Shown: positions 16,747 to 25,321, counted from the first letter of the stretch. The stretch: 64,000 bases of DNA from Streptomyces sp. QL37 (GCF_002941025.1 NZ_PTJS01000001.1:5275472-5339471), one strand, 5' to 3'. Program-made: numbers and translations. The notes: generated by a model not told the origin, from the letters alone.

Positions 16747-17859
16747 ATGCCGGACGACGTCTCGCGTGCGTCGGGCCATGACTGGGCGGCACAGAACCAC
16801 GCCTCCCAGCACACGTCCTCGCACGGCTCCCCGCTCAGCACGGAACTCAGCTCCCCCGCATTCCCGGCCGGCCAGCTCCCGCACACTCCCCAGCGGCCCC
16901 CGGCGGCCGCCGCGACATCCGCCGACGGGCACCCCGGGCCCATGCCCGCGTTCCCCGCCGCTCCAGACGGGCCGGCACCCGGGCCACTCCGGGTCGTCGT
17001 CGCGGACGACAACCCCGTCGTACGGGCGGGACTCGGGGTCCTGCTGAGCGGCCGGGCGGACATCGAGGTCGTGGCCGAGGCCGCGGACGGGCGCGCGGCC
17101 TTCGAGGCCGCTGTACGCCACCGGCCGGACGTCATCCTGCTCGACGTGCGGATGCCCGGGGTGGACGGCCTCTCCGCCCTGCCTCACCTGGTGCAGGTTG
17201 CACCCGTGATGATGCTGACGTACAGCCGCGAGCGCGACATCGTGCACGAGGCCCTGCGCCTGGGCGCGGGCGGCTACCTGGTTCACGGTGAGTTCACGGC
17301 CGATGAACTCGTGCAGTCCGTACGCGACACGAAGAGCGGCCGGGCCCCCTTCACCGCGACCGCCGCCAAGGCGCTTCTCGCCCATATGCGCCAAGGGGCG
17401 GACCTTCAGCCGAGGCAGCTGCCGGATGGGCTCGGCACGGCACTGACGGCCGGCGGGCCGGAGAACGGCGCGGGCCAGGCTTCCGGCAGCACCCCCGTGG
17501 GGCGGGCGCCTTCGCCGCCGGCGGGACGACCGGCGGGAAATCCGGAAGCCCTTTCGCAACTGCAACCCGTTGTGGCACAGTCTTCGACAGACAGTGAACG
17601 CAGCCGGCCCCAGGCGCCCAACCGGCAGCAGTACGAGCTGAGTTCGAGGGAGGCGGAGGTCATGGAGCTCATCTCTTCGGGCATGAGCAACCAGCAGATC
17701 GCCGCCACGTGCTTCATCAGCGAAAAGACCGTCAAGAACCACATCAACAGGATCTTCACCAAGCTGCACAGCGGCAGCCGCAGTGAGGCCATAGCCCGAT
17801 GGCTCGGTACGGCGCCGGGGTCGGGACCTGGAGCGAGGGGGACAGGCAGCCATGGCTGA
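16747..17859 (+). CDS. LuxR-type response regulator, unusual receiver and linkers
   Basis: A 370-residue NarL/LuxR regulator. It has an 80-residue Pro/Ala-rich N-terminal extension, a receiver domain (about 82-200) with acidic DDN, phospho-acceptor Asp in VILLDVRMPG and the switch Thr in MMLTYSRE, a 75-residue Pro/Gly-rich linker, and a LuxR helix-turn-helix (about 300-360: LSSREAEVMELISSGMSNQQ, then FISEKTVKNHINRIFTKL). The lysine normally present in GYLxK is missing; here the segment reads GGYLVHGEF, so phospho-switching may be altered. A strong GAGAGGAGG ribosome-binding site precedes it. It is a candidate to bind the GGGCCC dyads at pilus promoters; that is inference. Confidence 0.88.
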   Translation: MPDDVSRASGHDWAAQNHASQHTSSHGSPLSTELSSPAFPAGQLPHTPQRPPAAAATSADGHPGPMPAFPAAPDGPAPGPLRVVVADDNPVVRAGLGVLLSGRADIEVVAEAADGRAAFEAAVRHRPDVILLDVRMPGVDGLSALPHLVQVAPVMMLTYSRERDIVHEALRLGAGGYLVHGEFTADELVQSVRDTKSGRAPFTATAAKALLAHMRQGADLQPRQLPDGLGTALTAGGPENGAGQASGSTPVGRAPSPPAGRPAGNPEALSQLQPVVAQSSTDSERSRPQAPNRQQYELSSREAEVMELISSGMSNQQIAATCFISEKTVKNHINRIFTKLHSGSRSEAIARWLGTAPGSGPGARGTGSHG

Positions 17860-17900
17860 ACGGGGGAGAAGCCCCGACAGGGGGACGCGCGCGCGAGGGC

Positions 17901-17974
17901 GGGCCCAACTGCCTCTTTGGGCCCGGGTTTGGGCCCTGGGGCCCTCCGTGGGACAGGCGGATCCGTCGTACCTT
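17901..17974 (+). promoter_or_regulatory. Flp pilin promoter with GGGCCC operator boxes
   Basis: Four GGGCCC boxes (17901, 17919, 17931, 17939). The last two form TTGGGCCC-TG-GGGCCCT. The end of this dyad is 29 nt before the end of a TACCTT -10 box (17969-17974), the same spacing as at five other promoters in the window. No -35 box is evident, consistent with an activator site. The transcript would have a leader of about 100 bases. Confidence 0.7.
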
Positions 17975-18083
17975 TCTCATGTCGCCGACGGCACCGGCCA
18001 GGAGGAAGCCGGTTCCGGACGCGGCACCGCAGAGACATACGCGTCGGCCGGCCTCCGGTCGGCCGGACCCGGAGGGGAACACC

Positions 18084-18323
18084 ATGAGCAAGCTGATGCT
18101 GAAGGCTTCCGTCAACGCCAAGGTCTGGGCGAACACCTCGGTGGAGCGCCTGAAGGCCCGGGCAGACCGGGACCGGGGGCAGGGCGCGGTGGAGTACCTG
18201 GGCATCATCGTGGTGGTCGTGGCGATCATCGCGGCGCTGCTGCTGACGAATATCGGCAGTGCGATCGGCGGGGCGATCACCACGAAGATCAGCGAGCTCA
18301 CGGGTGGGGGCGGCGGCGAGTAA
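18084..18323 (+). CDS. flp: Flp-type major pilin
   Basis: A 79-residue Flp pilin precursor. The basic leader ends RDRGQG, and the mature part begins AVEYLGIIVVVVAIIAALLL, matching the class III prepilin pattern (G then x3-E-Y/F). The mature protein is short, a hydrophobic helix then IGSAIGGAITTKISELTGGG. GGAGGGG lies eight bases upstream of the ATG. It has its own promoter rather than relying on the upstream operon, fitting a highly expressed structural subunit. The TLTG/ELTG tail motif recurs in the fusion proteins at 30103 and 33709. Confidence 0.92.
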   Translation: MSKLMLKASVNAKVWANTSVERLKARADRDRGQGAVEYLGIIVVVVAIIAALLLTNIGSAIGGAITTKISELTGGGGGE

Positions 18324-18367
18324 CCAGGCAGACGCGCGAGGCAGGGCAGGCTTTCCCCATCTACATC

Positions 18368-18961
18368 ATGGTGGTGGCGGGCCTGCTCTTTCTTGCGTTC
18401 GCCTACTTCGCCGTCGGCCAGGCGTCGATGAGGAAGAACGAGGCCCAGACGGCCGCGGACGCGGCAGCACTGGCGGCAGCGATGGACGCACGCGACCAAC
18501 TGAGCTGGCCCGGAGCCTTCGACCTGGACGAGTTGGACGAGCTTTTGGGCGGTCAGGACATCGGACGAGGTTCATGCTTCGCCGCCGGGGCGCTCGCGGC
18601 ACAGAATGATGCCCACCAGACGCGTTGCGATCCGGATTTCTGGCCCGAGGCCTCCTACACCGTCACGGTCGAGACGAACAGGACGGTCGGCAATTCGGTG
18701 ATTGCCAGCACGAAGACGACGAAGGCCAAGGCGACTGCACGAGCGGTGATCGAGCCGCGTTGTCGTATCGAAGAGGACACACGTCCGGCACCGAGTCCTC
18801 CGACGGATGACGACGGCGGCGACACGGACGAATCCGAGGAGCGGAAGGCGTACAAAGCCGTCTGCGATGACGAAGACTTGGACTTCGACATCGACCCCAA
18901 GAACCTCGACCTCCTGCCGGACCTGGCAGACCTGTTCTCCGTCCACCTGGCCGACAAGTAG
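18368..18961 (+). CDS. TadG-like pilus-associated protein, start codon uncertain
   Basis: A roughly 200-residue secreted protein of the TadE/TadG-like group, with EAGQAFPIYIMVVAGLLFLA, then GQASMRKNEAQTAADAAALA, and an acidic C-terminal half (DDDGGDTDESEE). The prepilin-like motif lies upstream of the first ATG in frame (18368): the frame is open back through position 18320, where GTA stands directly over the flp stop (GAGTAACC). A GTG there would give the usual GTGA overlap. So either a non-standard start is used, the protein starts at 18368 without its leader motif, or one base is misread. It is otherwise intact and acts with the pilin. Confidence 0.75.
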   Translation: MVVAGLLFLAFAYFAVGQASMRKNEAQTAADAAALAAAMDARDQLSWPGAFDLDELDELLGGQDIGRGSCFAAGALAAQNDAHQTRCDPDFWPEASYTVTVETNRTVGNSVIASTKTTKAKATARAVIEPRCRIEEDTRPAPSPPTDDDGGDTDESEERKAYKAVCDDEDLDFDIDPKNLDLLPDLADLFSVHLADK

Positions 18962-18988
18962 ATGAACGACATCGAGAGGACCACGCCG

Positions 18989-19582
18989 ATGCGTGCAGCC
19001 ATGACCCGGATTCGCTTCAGGGGGGCCGCTGTAGCCGCCGCTTCCGTTGCCATGGCTGTCGTCCTGACAGCTTGTGGGGGCGGCGACGGCCAGGATGATC
19101 AGCCGGAGGACGAGCAGAAGCAGCCGCAGGCCTCGGCGTCGCAGCAGTCGAGCTCCCCTGACGCGCAGGAGAGCCCCGACACGACTGAGGTGATCGCCAG
19201 CGTGAAAGGGCCGGGGAAGATCGACCTGGTGATCAATTCTGCAGAGCGAGACAACGGCGGTTTCGTTACGGTCAAGGGCAGCGTCACCAACGGCTCGAAT
19301 CAGCAGTTCACCGCTCCGGGTTGGCAGGGTACCGAAAAGGAGATGCTGGGCAACGGAGTATCGGTTGCTGGAGCAACTCTGGTCGACCAGGCAGGTAAGA
19401 AGCGGTACCTGTCTCTCCGGGACACGGACGGCAGGTGCTTGTGCACGCAGTTCACGACCGCCATTGCGCCCGGAGCAACTGTGCCGTTCTTCGTCCAGTT
19501 CCCTGCACCGCCTGCGGGGACCAACGACGTCGACTTCCAGCTCCCGACGATGCCCACCGCGACGATCAAGATCTCCGGGTGA
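18989..19582 (+). CDS. Secreted lipoprotein in Tad cluster
   Basis: A 197-residue lipoprotein. The signal sequence ends VVLTACGG, giving a lipobox (LTAC) with Cys about residue 23; then an acidic Gln/Ser-rich linker (about 25-60) and a beta-rich domain starting VIASVKGPGKIDLVINSAER that resembles DUF4352-like telokin folds. The start ATG 18989 is preferred over 18962 because GAGAGGA is eight bases upstream. It follows the TadG-like gene and overlaps the OmpA-family gene, so it is probably a membrane-anchored surface component; a binding role is a guess. Confidence 0.85.
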   Translation: MRAAMTRIRFRGAAVAAASVAMAVVLTACGGGDGQDDQPEDEQKQPQASASQQSSSPDAQESPDTTEVIASVKGPGKIDLVINSAERDNGGFVTVKGSVTNGSNQQFTAPGWQGTEKEMLGNGVSVAGATLVDQAGKKRYLSLRDTDGRCLCTQFTTAIAPGATVPFFVQFPAPPAGTNDVDFQLPTMPTATIKISG

Positions 19583-20241
19583 TGACCACCATGCAGCCAC
19601 CCGCCCCCACACCACGCGCCTCACGAGGCGCTCTGCGCCGCCGCGTCGCGCTCTGCGCCGCCGCCACCGTTGTTCTCAGCACCTCGACTCTGTGGGGCGC
19701 CGCCTCGGCGACGGCTGACGACAACCCCACGGCCGTCCCCTCCGCCTCGCCGCCCGTCGAGGTCGACGCGAACTCGCCCGGACTGATGCTCGGGGACGGG
19801 GCGACCCTCGGTGATGTCCGCGTGCTGGACATCAAGTCCGTCGTCGAGGACCTGGGTGGTGAGGAGCGCCGCGAGGACACCAACGTGGACATCACCTTCG
19901 CCCTCCAGGCCGAGGTCCTCTTCGGCAAGGACAGCGCGAAGCTGAGCGGTGAGGCCAATGCCCGCATCACTGCGATCGCCCAGGAGATCAAGAACCAGAA
20001 GGCGACCAAGGTCCGGGTCTTCGGCTTCACCGACAACCTCGGCTCCGCCGCCCATGGCGATGTCCTTTCCAAGGAGCGGGCCGACGCGGTGCAAGCAGTC
20101 CTTTCCCCCGGGCTACCGACCGTCACGTTCGAGATTCGCGGCTACGGGGAGGACTACCCCATCGCCGACAACAAGACCGAAGAGGGCCGTAAGAAGAACC
20201 GCCGCGTCGAGGTCACCTTCCAGCGCGCCGGCGCATCGTAG
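19582..20241 (+). CDS. OmpA-family peptidoglycan-binding protein
   Basis: A 219-residue exported protein. After a signal peptide (about 1-46, ending ASATADD) comes an OmpA C-terminal domain: VDITFALQAEVLFGKDSAKL, RVFGFTDNLGS and LSKERADAVQAVL, ending with KKNRRVEVTF. The Asp of GFTDN and the Arg of KNRRVEV match residues that bind diaminopimelate in peptidoglycan. In a Gram-positive with LL-DAP wall this likely ties the pilus machine to the cell wall. The ATG overlaps the lipoprotein stop (TGATG). Confidence 0.88.
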   Translation: MTTMQPPAPTPRASRGALRRRVALCAAATVVLSTSTLWGAASATADDNPTAVPSASPPVEVDANSPGLMLGDGATLGDVRVLDIKSVVEDLGGEERREDTNVDITFALQAEVLFGKDSAKLSGEANARITAIAQEIKNQKATKVRVFGFTDNLGSAAHGDVLSKERADAVQAVLSPGLPTVTFEIRGYGEDYPIADNKTEEGRKKNRRVEVTFQRAGAS

Positions 20242-20284
20242 GCACGGCACGAACAGGTTCCCAGCGCCGGACGGTAGGAGCGAA

Positions 20285-21571
20285 ATGAAGTCGAGGCCCG
20301 TAGGCGGTGCTGCCGCCGGGGCGGCGGCAGCACTCTGCGTGCTGCTGCTGACGGGCACCGCAGCGGCGGACCCGCGCGCGGACGATGCCCCGGGAGGCGC
20401 CGCCTCCTACCGGCCCGCGCAAGACTCCGTACCCGTAACCGGTACGGAGTCGAGCGCGGACGGGCCCCAGCTGGAGCGGGCGAAGATCTACGCGGACACC
20501 ATCGGCCCGGGCCAGAAGAAGTACTACCGGGTCCGGCTGGACGACACGTCCAACGCGTTCGTCTCCACAGTGCTCGCCCCGCCTCCCGGCACCACGAGCG
20601 GCATCCTCGACGGGCTCCAGGTCGACCTGACGTCGGCCAGCGGCACACCGTGCGGTCCGAGCCCGGCCGCGTACTTCGGGGGCGACACCACGCGTCCGAT
20701 CGCGAGCTACGCGTCGCGTCGCATCAAGGACGACACCGGTGCCTGCCAAGAGGCCGGGGACTATCTCTACACCGTGACACGGGTGGGTACGAAGGCCGGC
20801 GGCGACGCAGAGTGGCCGATCGAGCTGACCTTCATGGCGGAACCCGGACTCAAGCCCGGTGCCGCCGGGCCCCAGGCGCCTACCTCCTGGAGCTCGGAAG
20901 CGCCGTCCTCGGCCGACGGCACTCCGCGGAAGGTGAGCGGCGGCACGGGGTTCAACGACGCGGCAGCCGTCGACGAGGGCACCTGGCGGGACGACCTCCA
21001 GCCCGGGGACAGCCGGTTCTACAAGGTGCCGGTCGCCTGGGGCCAGCAGCTCTTCCTGCGGGCCCAGCTGGCCAACGGCACGACGGACGGCTCGTTCTCC
21101 GTCAACGGGCTGCGCCTCGCGCTGTACAACACGGCGCGTGGCCCGGTCTCCGACAAGAGCATCGCTTACCGGGGCGCCCCCGTCGGAGTGGATCTCGGTA
21201 CGGCGCCCGCCGCCTACGCGAACCGGTTCGAGGGGGAGTCGACCGCGGAATCGGCGATGAGGTTCCAGGGCTGGTACTACGTCCAGGTGACGCTCGACCC
21301 GAAGGTCCCGCGCGGTGTCCCCATGACGCTGGACGTCGGCCTCAAGGGAAAGGTGCAGCCCGGCCCGCCGTACGACGGTGACCCGGAGGCCGCGGGCTTC
21401 GGCGCAGGCGACACGGGACCCGGCAGTGGCGAGGACCTCACGATGCGAGCGATCGGGTTCGCAGGAATCGGCGCCGGGACCGTGCTGGTCCTGGGCCTGG
21501 GCGCCTGGCAGCTCCTGAGCCGTCGCAGGCGCCCGGCCGACGGGGACGCGGGCGTCGTCTACAGCAGGTGA
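20285..21571 (+). CDS. Large surface protein with C-terminal membrane anchor
   Basis: A 428-residue secreted protein of unknown function. The signal peptide ends AAADPR (about 1-28). Two beta-rich segments follow, each containing a PG-(Q/D)-x-(K/R)-(Y/F)-Y-(R/K)-V-type phrase (PGQKKYYRV near residue 79, PGDSRFYKVP near 240), which suggests two homologous domains. A C-terminal helix (IGFAGIGAGTVLVLGLGAWQLL) then basic SRRRRPAD anchors it. GGTAGGAGC lies ahead of the ATG. It belongs to the end of the Tad cluster and overlaps the convergent DUF397 gene by 13 bases. Possibly a surface partner of the pilus. Confidence 0.82.
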   Translation: MKSRPVGGAAAGAAAALCVLLLTGTAAADPRADDAPGGAASYRPAQDSVPVTGTESSADGPQLERAKIYADTIGPGQKKYYRVRLDDTSNAFVSTVLAPPPGTTSGILDGLQVDLTSASGTPCGPSPAAYFGGDTTRPIASYASRRIKDDTGACQEAGDYLYTVTRVGTKAGGDAEWPIELTFMAEPGLKPGAAGPQAPTSWSSEAPSSADGTPRKVSGGTGFNDAAAVDEGTWRDDLQPGDSRFYKVPVAWGQQLFLRAQLANGTTDGSFSVNGLRLALYNTARGPVSDKSIAYRGAPVGVDLGTAPAAYANRFEGESTAESAMRFQGWYYVQVTLDPKVPRGVPMTLDVGLKGKVQPGPPYDGDPEAAGFGAGDTGPGSGEDLTMRAIGFAGIGAGTVLVLGLGAWQLLSRRRRPADGDAGVVYSR

Positions 21572-21750
21572 TCGGCCTTGCCGGCCTTGATGTCCCGGAT
21601 CATCTGCTGGAGGGCCTCGCGGCTGTCGGTGAGGTAACGATCCTCCGCCCCTACGAGGGCGACGTAGCCATTTCCTTGCGTGTCGGTCCCTATCCGGAAG
21701 CAGGAGTTTCCCTCACCGCAGAACGGCTCTTCCCAGTGGACGTCTGGCAT
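21559..21750 (-). CDS. DUF397 small protein
   Basis: A 63-residue DUF397 protein with WEEPFCGEGNSCFRIG and VGAEDRYLTDSREALQQMIR, typical of the family (usual length 60-80). DUF397 proteins are encoded beside XRE/DUF5753 regulators in Streptomyces developmental loci and may modulate them. Its 3' end overlaps the convergent surface-protein gene by 13 bases, and the regulator gene lies 11 bases upstream. Confidence 0.88.
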   Translation of the reverse strand: MPDVHWEEPFCGEGNSCFRIGTDTQGNGYVALVGAEDRYLTDSREALQQMIRDIKAGKADHLL

Positions 21751-21761
21751 AGGTCTTCTCC

Positions 21762-22613
21762 TCAGAGTTGGTGTGCGACGGCGCGGATGAAGTCCCGCGA
21801 TTCACGGGGCGGCAGTGCGATCCGCTCCATCCAGTCCAGGTGGGCCCGGTACTTCGCCAGTTGGGTCTCCGTGCAGACGAAGACCGGGCCGTGCGAGTTG
21901 TCGATCTGCACGGTGTCCAGCTGCGGCGCCGCGCCGTCCGCGTACAGCACCGTCTGCCCGGCACCGGGGAACGCTCCCGCGACGAAGGGGATGACCAGCA
22001 GCCTCACATTGGGCTGCTCGGACTTCTCCAGCAGGTTCCCGAGCTGGGCCCGTGCCACGGAGCGTCCGCCGAACTGCATGCGGAGAGCCGCCTCGTGGAC
22101 GATGGCGGTGTACGTGGGGGGTACGTCACCGTCGAGCACGGCTTGACGCTCCACGCGGTGCGCCAGCCGTAGTGCGATCTCCCGCTCCGGCAACTGGGGA
22201 ATGACCACTCGGAACAGAGCCAGGGCGTGGTCGGTCGTCTGGAGAAGGCCGGGCATGTGCATCGCGTAGGCGGCCCGCATGCGTAGGGCGTGGGCCTCCA
22301 ACTCCGCAATGTCGAGGAGTCCCTGGGGCAGCGCGTCCCGGTACTTCTCCCACCAGCCCCGGCCGCGGGGCTGCGCCATCTCGACCAGGGCGTCAACATA
22401 CTTGTCGTCCTTGCAGCCGCAGTTGAGGGCCAGAGTGCGCAGTCGATCCGGGCCGATGGGCCGAGCGCCCGACTCGATGTTCGAGATCTTGCCACGGTCG
22501 ACGCCGAGGAGTCCGGCCGCGAACTCGGCCGAGACACCGGCTGACGTGCGCATTCTCCGCAGCTCTGCCCCAAGTCGCCTCTGGCGTTCGGTAGGGGACG
22601 TCCTCGCTGCCAT
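21762..22613 (-). CDS. XRE-family regulator with DUF5753 domain
   Basis: A 283-residue regulator: N-terminal helix-turn-helix (about 10-65, with AEFAAGLLGVDRGKISNIES) and a C-terminal DUF5753 domain (about 95-275, with MPGLLQTTDHALALFR, RQAVLDGD and the EAALR segment). It forms a unit with the DUF397 gene downstream, and an anti-sigma-like ATPase is encoded divergently. Such trios (BldB/WhiJ-type neighbourhoods) influence aerial growth and antibiotic production in Streptomyces. The dyad at 22699-22714 may be its target. Confidence 0.92.
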   Translation of the reverse strand: MAARTSPTERQRRLGAELRRMRTSAGVSAEFAAGLLGVDRGKISNIESGARPIGPDRLRTLALNCGCKDDKYVDALVEMAQPRGRGWWEKYRDALPQGLLDIAELEAHALRMRAAYAMHMPGLLQTTDHALALFRVVIPQLPEREIALRLAHRVERQAVLDGDVPPTYTAIVHEAALRMQFGGRSVARAQLGNLLEKSEQPNVRLLVIPFVAGAFPGAGQTVLYADGAAPQLDTVQIDNSHGPVFVCTETQLAKYRAHLDWMERIALPPRESRDFIRAVAHQL

Positions 22614-22698
22614 ACCGTTCCTCTCCGCGTGCGGTCACCGGCAGTCTGCCGTCTGCGCGCGCGACGCATCCACGAAAGGGTTCACTTGCTTCCACGCA

Positions 22699-22714
22699 GG
22701 GGCAATTTTGCCCC
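22699..22714. promoter_or_regulatory. Dyad GGGGCAATTTTGCCCC between divergent genes
   Basis: Perfect 7-bp arms (GGGGCAA/TTGCCCC) around TT, about 90 bases upstream of the XRE gene and 175 bases upstream of the ATPase-like gene. The rest of this 276-base gap shows no gene. A role as autoregulatory operator is inferred from position. Confidence 0.45.
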
Positions 22715-22889
22715 CTCTGCGCCTACAGTGAGTCCCGCACCGCACACGTTACGTAGAGCCGAAGTGCATCGCGCGGGCCTGCCCGTACCTCCTGCCCTGG
22801 GAGGGGCAGGTCCGCGCCAGGGAGACAGGCCACAGCTCACCCGCGGCGGCGGTGACCGTCAACTCGGCATCAGAACCAGGGACTCGCCC

Positions 22890-23354
22890 ATGAACCCGTA
22901 CGCTCCACCGCCCCAACGCGCCGCCCTGTGTCCCGCGAGGGCACCCCTCCCCGCCTCCGGGCTCATCCTCAGCCTCACCCTGCCCGGCGACCCGCGCAGC
23001 GCGGTGGTCGGGCGGCGCGCGGTCGCGGCCTCGCTGCCGGCGTACGGGCTCCATTCGTATGCCTGGCCGGTCGCGCTCGCCGTCACCGAACTCATCGCCG
23101 TGAACGCCGCGCTCACCCCCGCTCGCGACCTCTACCTCTCCCTCCGCCACCGCGACGACGCCCTCCGCCTCGTCCTGTGGGACCAGCACCCCCGCCACGC
23201 CGACCCGGACACCCTGGTCCTCTGTGAGGTCCGGCGCCGCCGCGCCCTGTGGCTGCTGGCGGCCGTCGTCGACGACTGGGGCGGCGAGTGGGGCGTCGCC
23301 GAGGGGCCGCCACCCCAACGGGGCACCAAGTCGTGGGCGCTCTTCCCCAGGTGA
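22890..23354 (+). CDS. Degenerate anti-sigma-factor-like ATPase domain protein
   Basis: A 154-residue protein with the layout of small Streptomyces HATPase_c proteins: VGRRAVAASLPAYGL, a VALAVTELIAVNAALT stretch matching the N-box helix (normally ELVTNAV), and a C-terminal DDWGGEWGV segment matching G-box region. The N-box lacks the canonical Asn-Ala-x-x-His order, so ATP binding is doubtful. It completes the XRE/DUF397/ATPase trio. The ATG 22890 is chosen as start of the homologous region; no strong ribosome-binding site is seen. Confidence 0.65.
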   Translation: MNPYAPPPQRAALCPARAPLPASGLILSLTLPGDPRSAVVGRRAVAASLPAYGLHSYAWPVALAVTELIAVNAALTPARDLYLSLRHRDDALRLVLWDQHPRHADPDTLVLCEVRRRRALWLLAAVVDDWGGEWGVAEGPPPQRGTKSWALFPR

Positions 23355-23448
23355 CACGAGGGTCGGTGGGAAGTCGCGGACACACAGCCGCCCTGTAGGT
23401 CCGCTATGACTGTCCGTTCCTTCCCGGCGACCGGCGGGACCGGCCCGC

Positions 23449-23853
23449 TCACCAGTCCTGGTAGAAGCCTTCGTCCTCCTCGTTCGGCTCCAGCGGTGCG
23501 AACTGCCGCAGCCCTCCGCCGCGCATCATCCACATGCGGAAGAACCCCTCCTCCTGATCCATGATCAGGAGCTGCACCAGATTCGGTTCGCGCCACGGCA
23601 CCTCGGAGACGCGGTGCCTGAGCGCGACGAGGTCGGCATGGTTCAGGGCCCCCGCCCACACCGTGCACTCCGGATGCTTCCAGCCGCCCCACTGGTTGGT
23701 GTCGGTGCTGGTGAGCAGGTTCAGGAACCCCACCCCACAGGCCTCCGGCTGTGCGCGGCGAGGGGCCGCTGTCCGCAGCCATTCGCTCAACGCCTCCACC
23801 TGGCCGTTGTCCACGCCGCCGACCGAGATCATCACATTCGCCACCCAGCTCAT
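23449..23853 (-). CDS. Hypothetical protein
   Basis: A 134-residue protein with no signal peptide or membrane segment. MSWVANVMISVGGVDNGQVE begins it, with WLRTAAPRRAQPEACGVGF and LTSTDTNQWGGWKHPECTVW internally and an acidic C-terminus ending EEDEGFYQDW. I do not recognise a functional family with certainty; it is of the type found singly in Streptomyces genomes. The ATG at 23853 is the first plausible start. It is monocistronic between the ATPase-like and the AbiEi-type genes. Confidence 0.7.
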   Translation of the reverse strand: MSWVANVMISVGGVDNGQVEALSEWLRTAAPRRAQPEACGVGFLNLLTSTDTNQWGGWKHPECTVWAGALNHADLVALRHRVSEVPWREPNLVQLLIMDQEEGFFRMWMMRGGGLRQFAPLEPNEEDEGFYQDW

Positions 23854-23936
23854 ACCAACGTTGTACAGGGGGTCTCCAGCCGTCGATGGGAGGGGGTGGA
23901 CGAACATGCGCCCTGAATGTCTGGAATCGGTGTCCG

Positions 23937-24866
23937 CTACTTCCCACCGACCGAACGATGGGACGCCAGTGCCGCGCGGATTTCGCTCAGCATGCGGTCG
24001 GGGGTCCGGAATACCGTCGTGGCGGGGAAGCGGAGGATCAGCCGCACTTCGGGGCAGGCGCTCAGCGCGTTGAAGCGGTCCAGGTCGCGGCGGTGTGCCT
24101 CACGGCTGCCGTGGTACGCGTAGCCCTCGATCTCCACCACCACGCCCTCCCGGACGAAGAGGAAGTCGGCCACGATCCGGCGGCCGGTGCCCGCGCGCAT
24201 TTCCGCCTGACTGAGCGGGTGCAGGCCGGCGTCGTGCATCCGTAACCGCGCCACCGTCTCGGCGGGTGAGCCACTCCGCGGATCGGCCAGGGCGAGCCAT
24301 CCTGTCGCCCGGGGGGTGCGGTGGCGACGCGTGGGATGTGTCGAGCAGGCGGCGGTCAGTCGGGCGGTGCTGACCAAGCCGCTCCTGCGCCGACCGCTCA
24401 CCACGCGAGGGCCCAGCGCGGAGTCCACGGCGACCAGTGCCTCATCTCTGGGGCCGCACAGGAGCAGGTCGTGCACCGTGCGCAGCGGGGTGGTGGCCCG
24501 CAGTCCGTGGCGTACGCAGACCTCGGCCGGGGCGAGGGGCGTGCGGTGCACCATGAACCCGTGGCGCCGGCCGGTTGGGCTGTCGGAGGCGGTGAACTCG
24601 ATGGCTTCCCGCAGTAGTTCGATCCGGTGCAGGGAGGCGGCGGCGCGGTGGCTGAGGACGAGCTGGGGGTGGAGTATCTGCACGGCGCGGGCCTTGATCC
24701 ATGGTGTCAGCTCGATACCCGGTGCCGCCCAGGCCCCGCGTACGACGCGTTGCCAGCCCTCCGCGTCGAGTGACCGGCTCAACTGCCGCGCGGCTACGCC
24801 GGCCGCGACTGCCTCCCGGGTGAGCAGGAGGCCCCACCGGGCGAAGTGCTGAAGGTTTCCCGTCAT
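23937..24866 (-). CDS. AbiEi-type/DUF559 endonuclease-like protein
   Basis: A 309-residue protein. The N-terminal part (LLTREAVAAGVAARQLSRSL, then WQRVVRGAW) matches the winged helix seen in AbiEi antitoxin and related type IV toxin-antitoxin proteins. The C-terminal part holds RIVADFLFVREGVVVEIEGYAYHGSREAHRRDLDR, reading like DUF559/Vsr-type endonuclease motifs (D..E..G..YH). No toxin partner gene is adjacent, and such orphan proteins are common in actinobacteria. The start ATG at 24866 has no strong ribosome-binding site, and translation may be leaderless. Confidence 0.72.
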   Translation of the reverse strand: MTGNLQHFARWGLLLTREAVAAGVAARQLSRSLDAEGWQRVVRGAWAAPGIELTPWIKARAVQILHPQLVLSHRAAASLHRIELLREAIEFTASDSPTGRRHGFMVHRTPLAPAEVCVRHGLRATTPLRTVHDLLLCGPRDEALVAVDSALGPRVVSGRRRSGLVSTARLTAACSTHPTRRHRTPRATGWLALADPRSGSPAETVARLRMHDAGLHPLSQAEMRAGTGRRIVADFLFVREGVVVEIEGYAYHGSREAHRRDLDRFNALSACPEVRLILRFPATTVFRTPDRMLSEIRAALASHRSVGGK

Positions 24867-25321
24867 GAAGAGAGGATGCCGTGTGGGCTCGGCCCCTGTG
24901 CGGGCCTGTGGACAACGGGAGTCCTCGGGAGGCGGCGCCCGAGGCGAGGGCGGGGCTCTCCCGTTACGCCCGACCCCCGTCCCGGTCCCTGACAGCCCGG
25001 TCCCGCCCCGCCGGGGGCCGACGTAACCTACGTCACCAGCACCCCCGTACGCACACATGTCCGACCCGTACGGCGATGGAGTTACGCCTGTTCGCAGATG
25101 TCGCGAAGCGACCCGTACTGACTGTTGATCTTGCGATCCGTGGCGGAACGAGTACGTCCGGCATTTTTTCTGACTGCGGATGAGTTCTTCGGGCCCGGAT
25201 TCGCTTGAGTGGAGACCAGAAGTCAACCGGGCCGCAGGCACCGGTAGTTGGCCCCCCTCAACGAAGCGGAAACCAGTGAAGAGTGCTGTGCCCACCAGAG
25301 CGCCGCGTGCCGGAGGCCCCC
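24867..25321. other. Intergenic region upstream of sigma-like gene
   Basis: About 455 bases with no convincing gene. It contains a GC-rich hairpin near 24925 and an AT-richer patch (about 25110-25180, including a T6 run) that may hold the promoter of the sigma-like gene. Confidence 0.4.
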
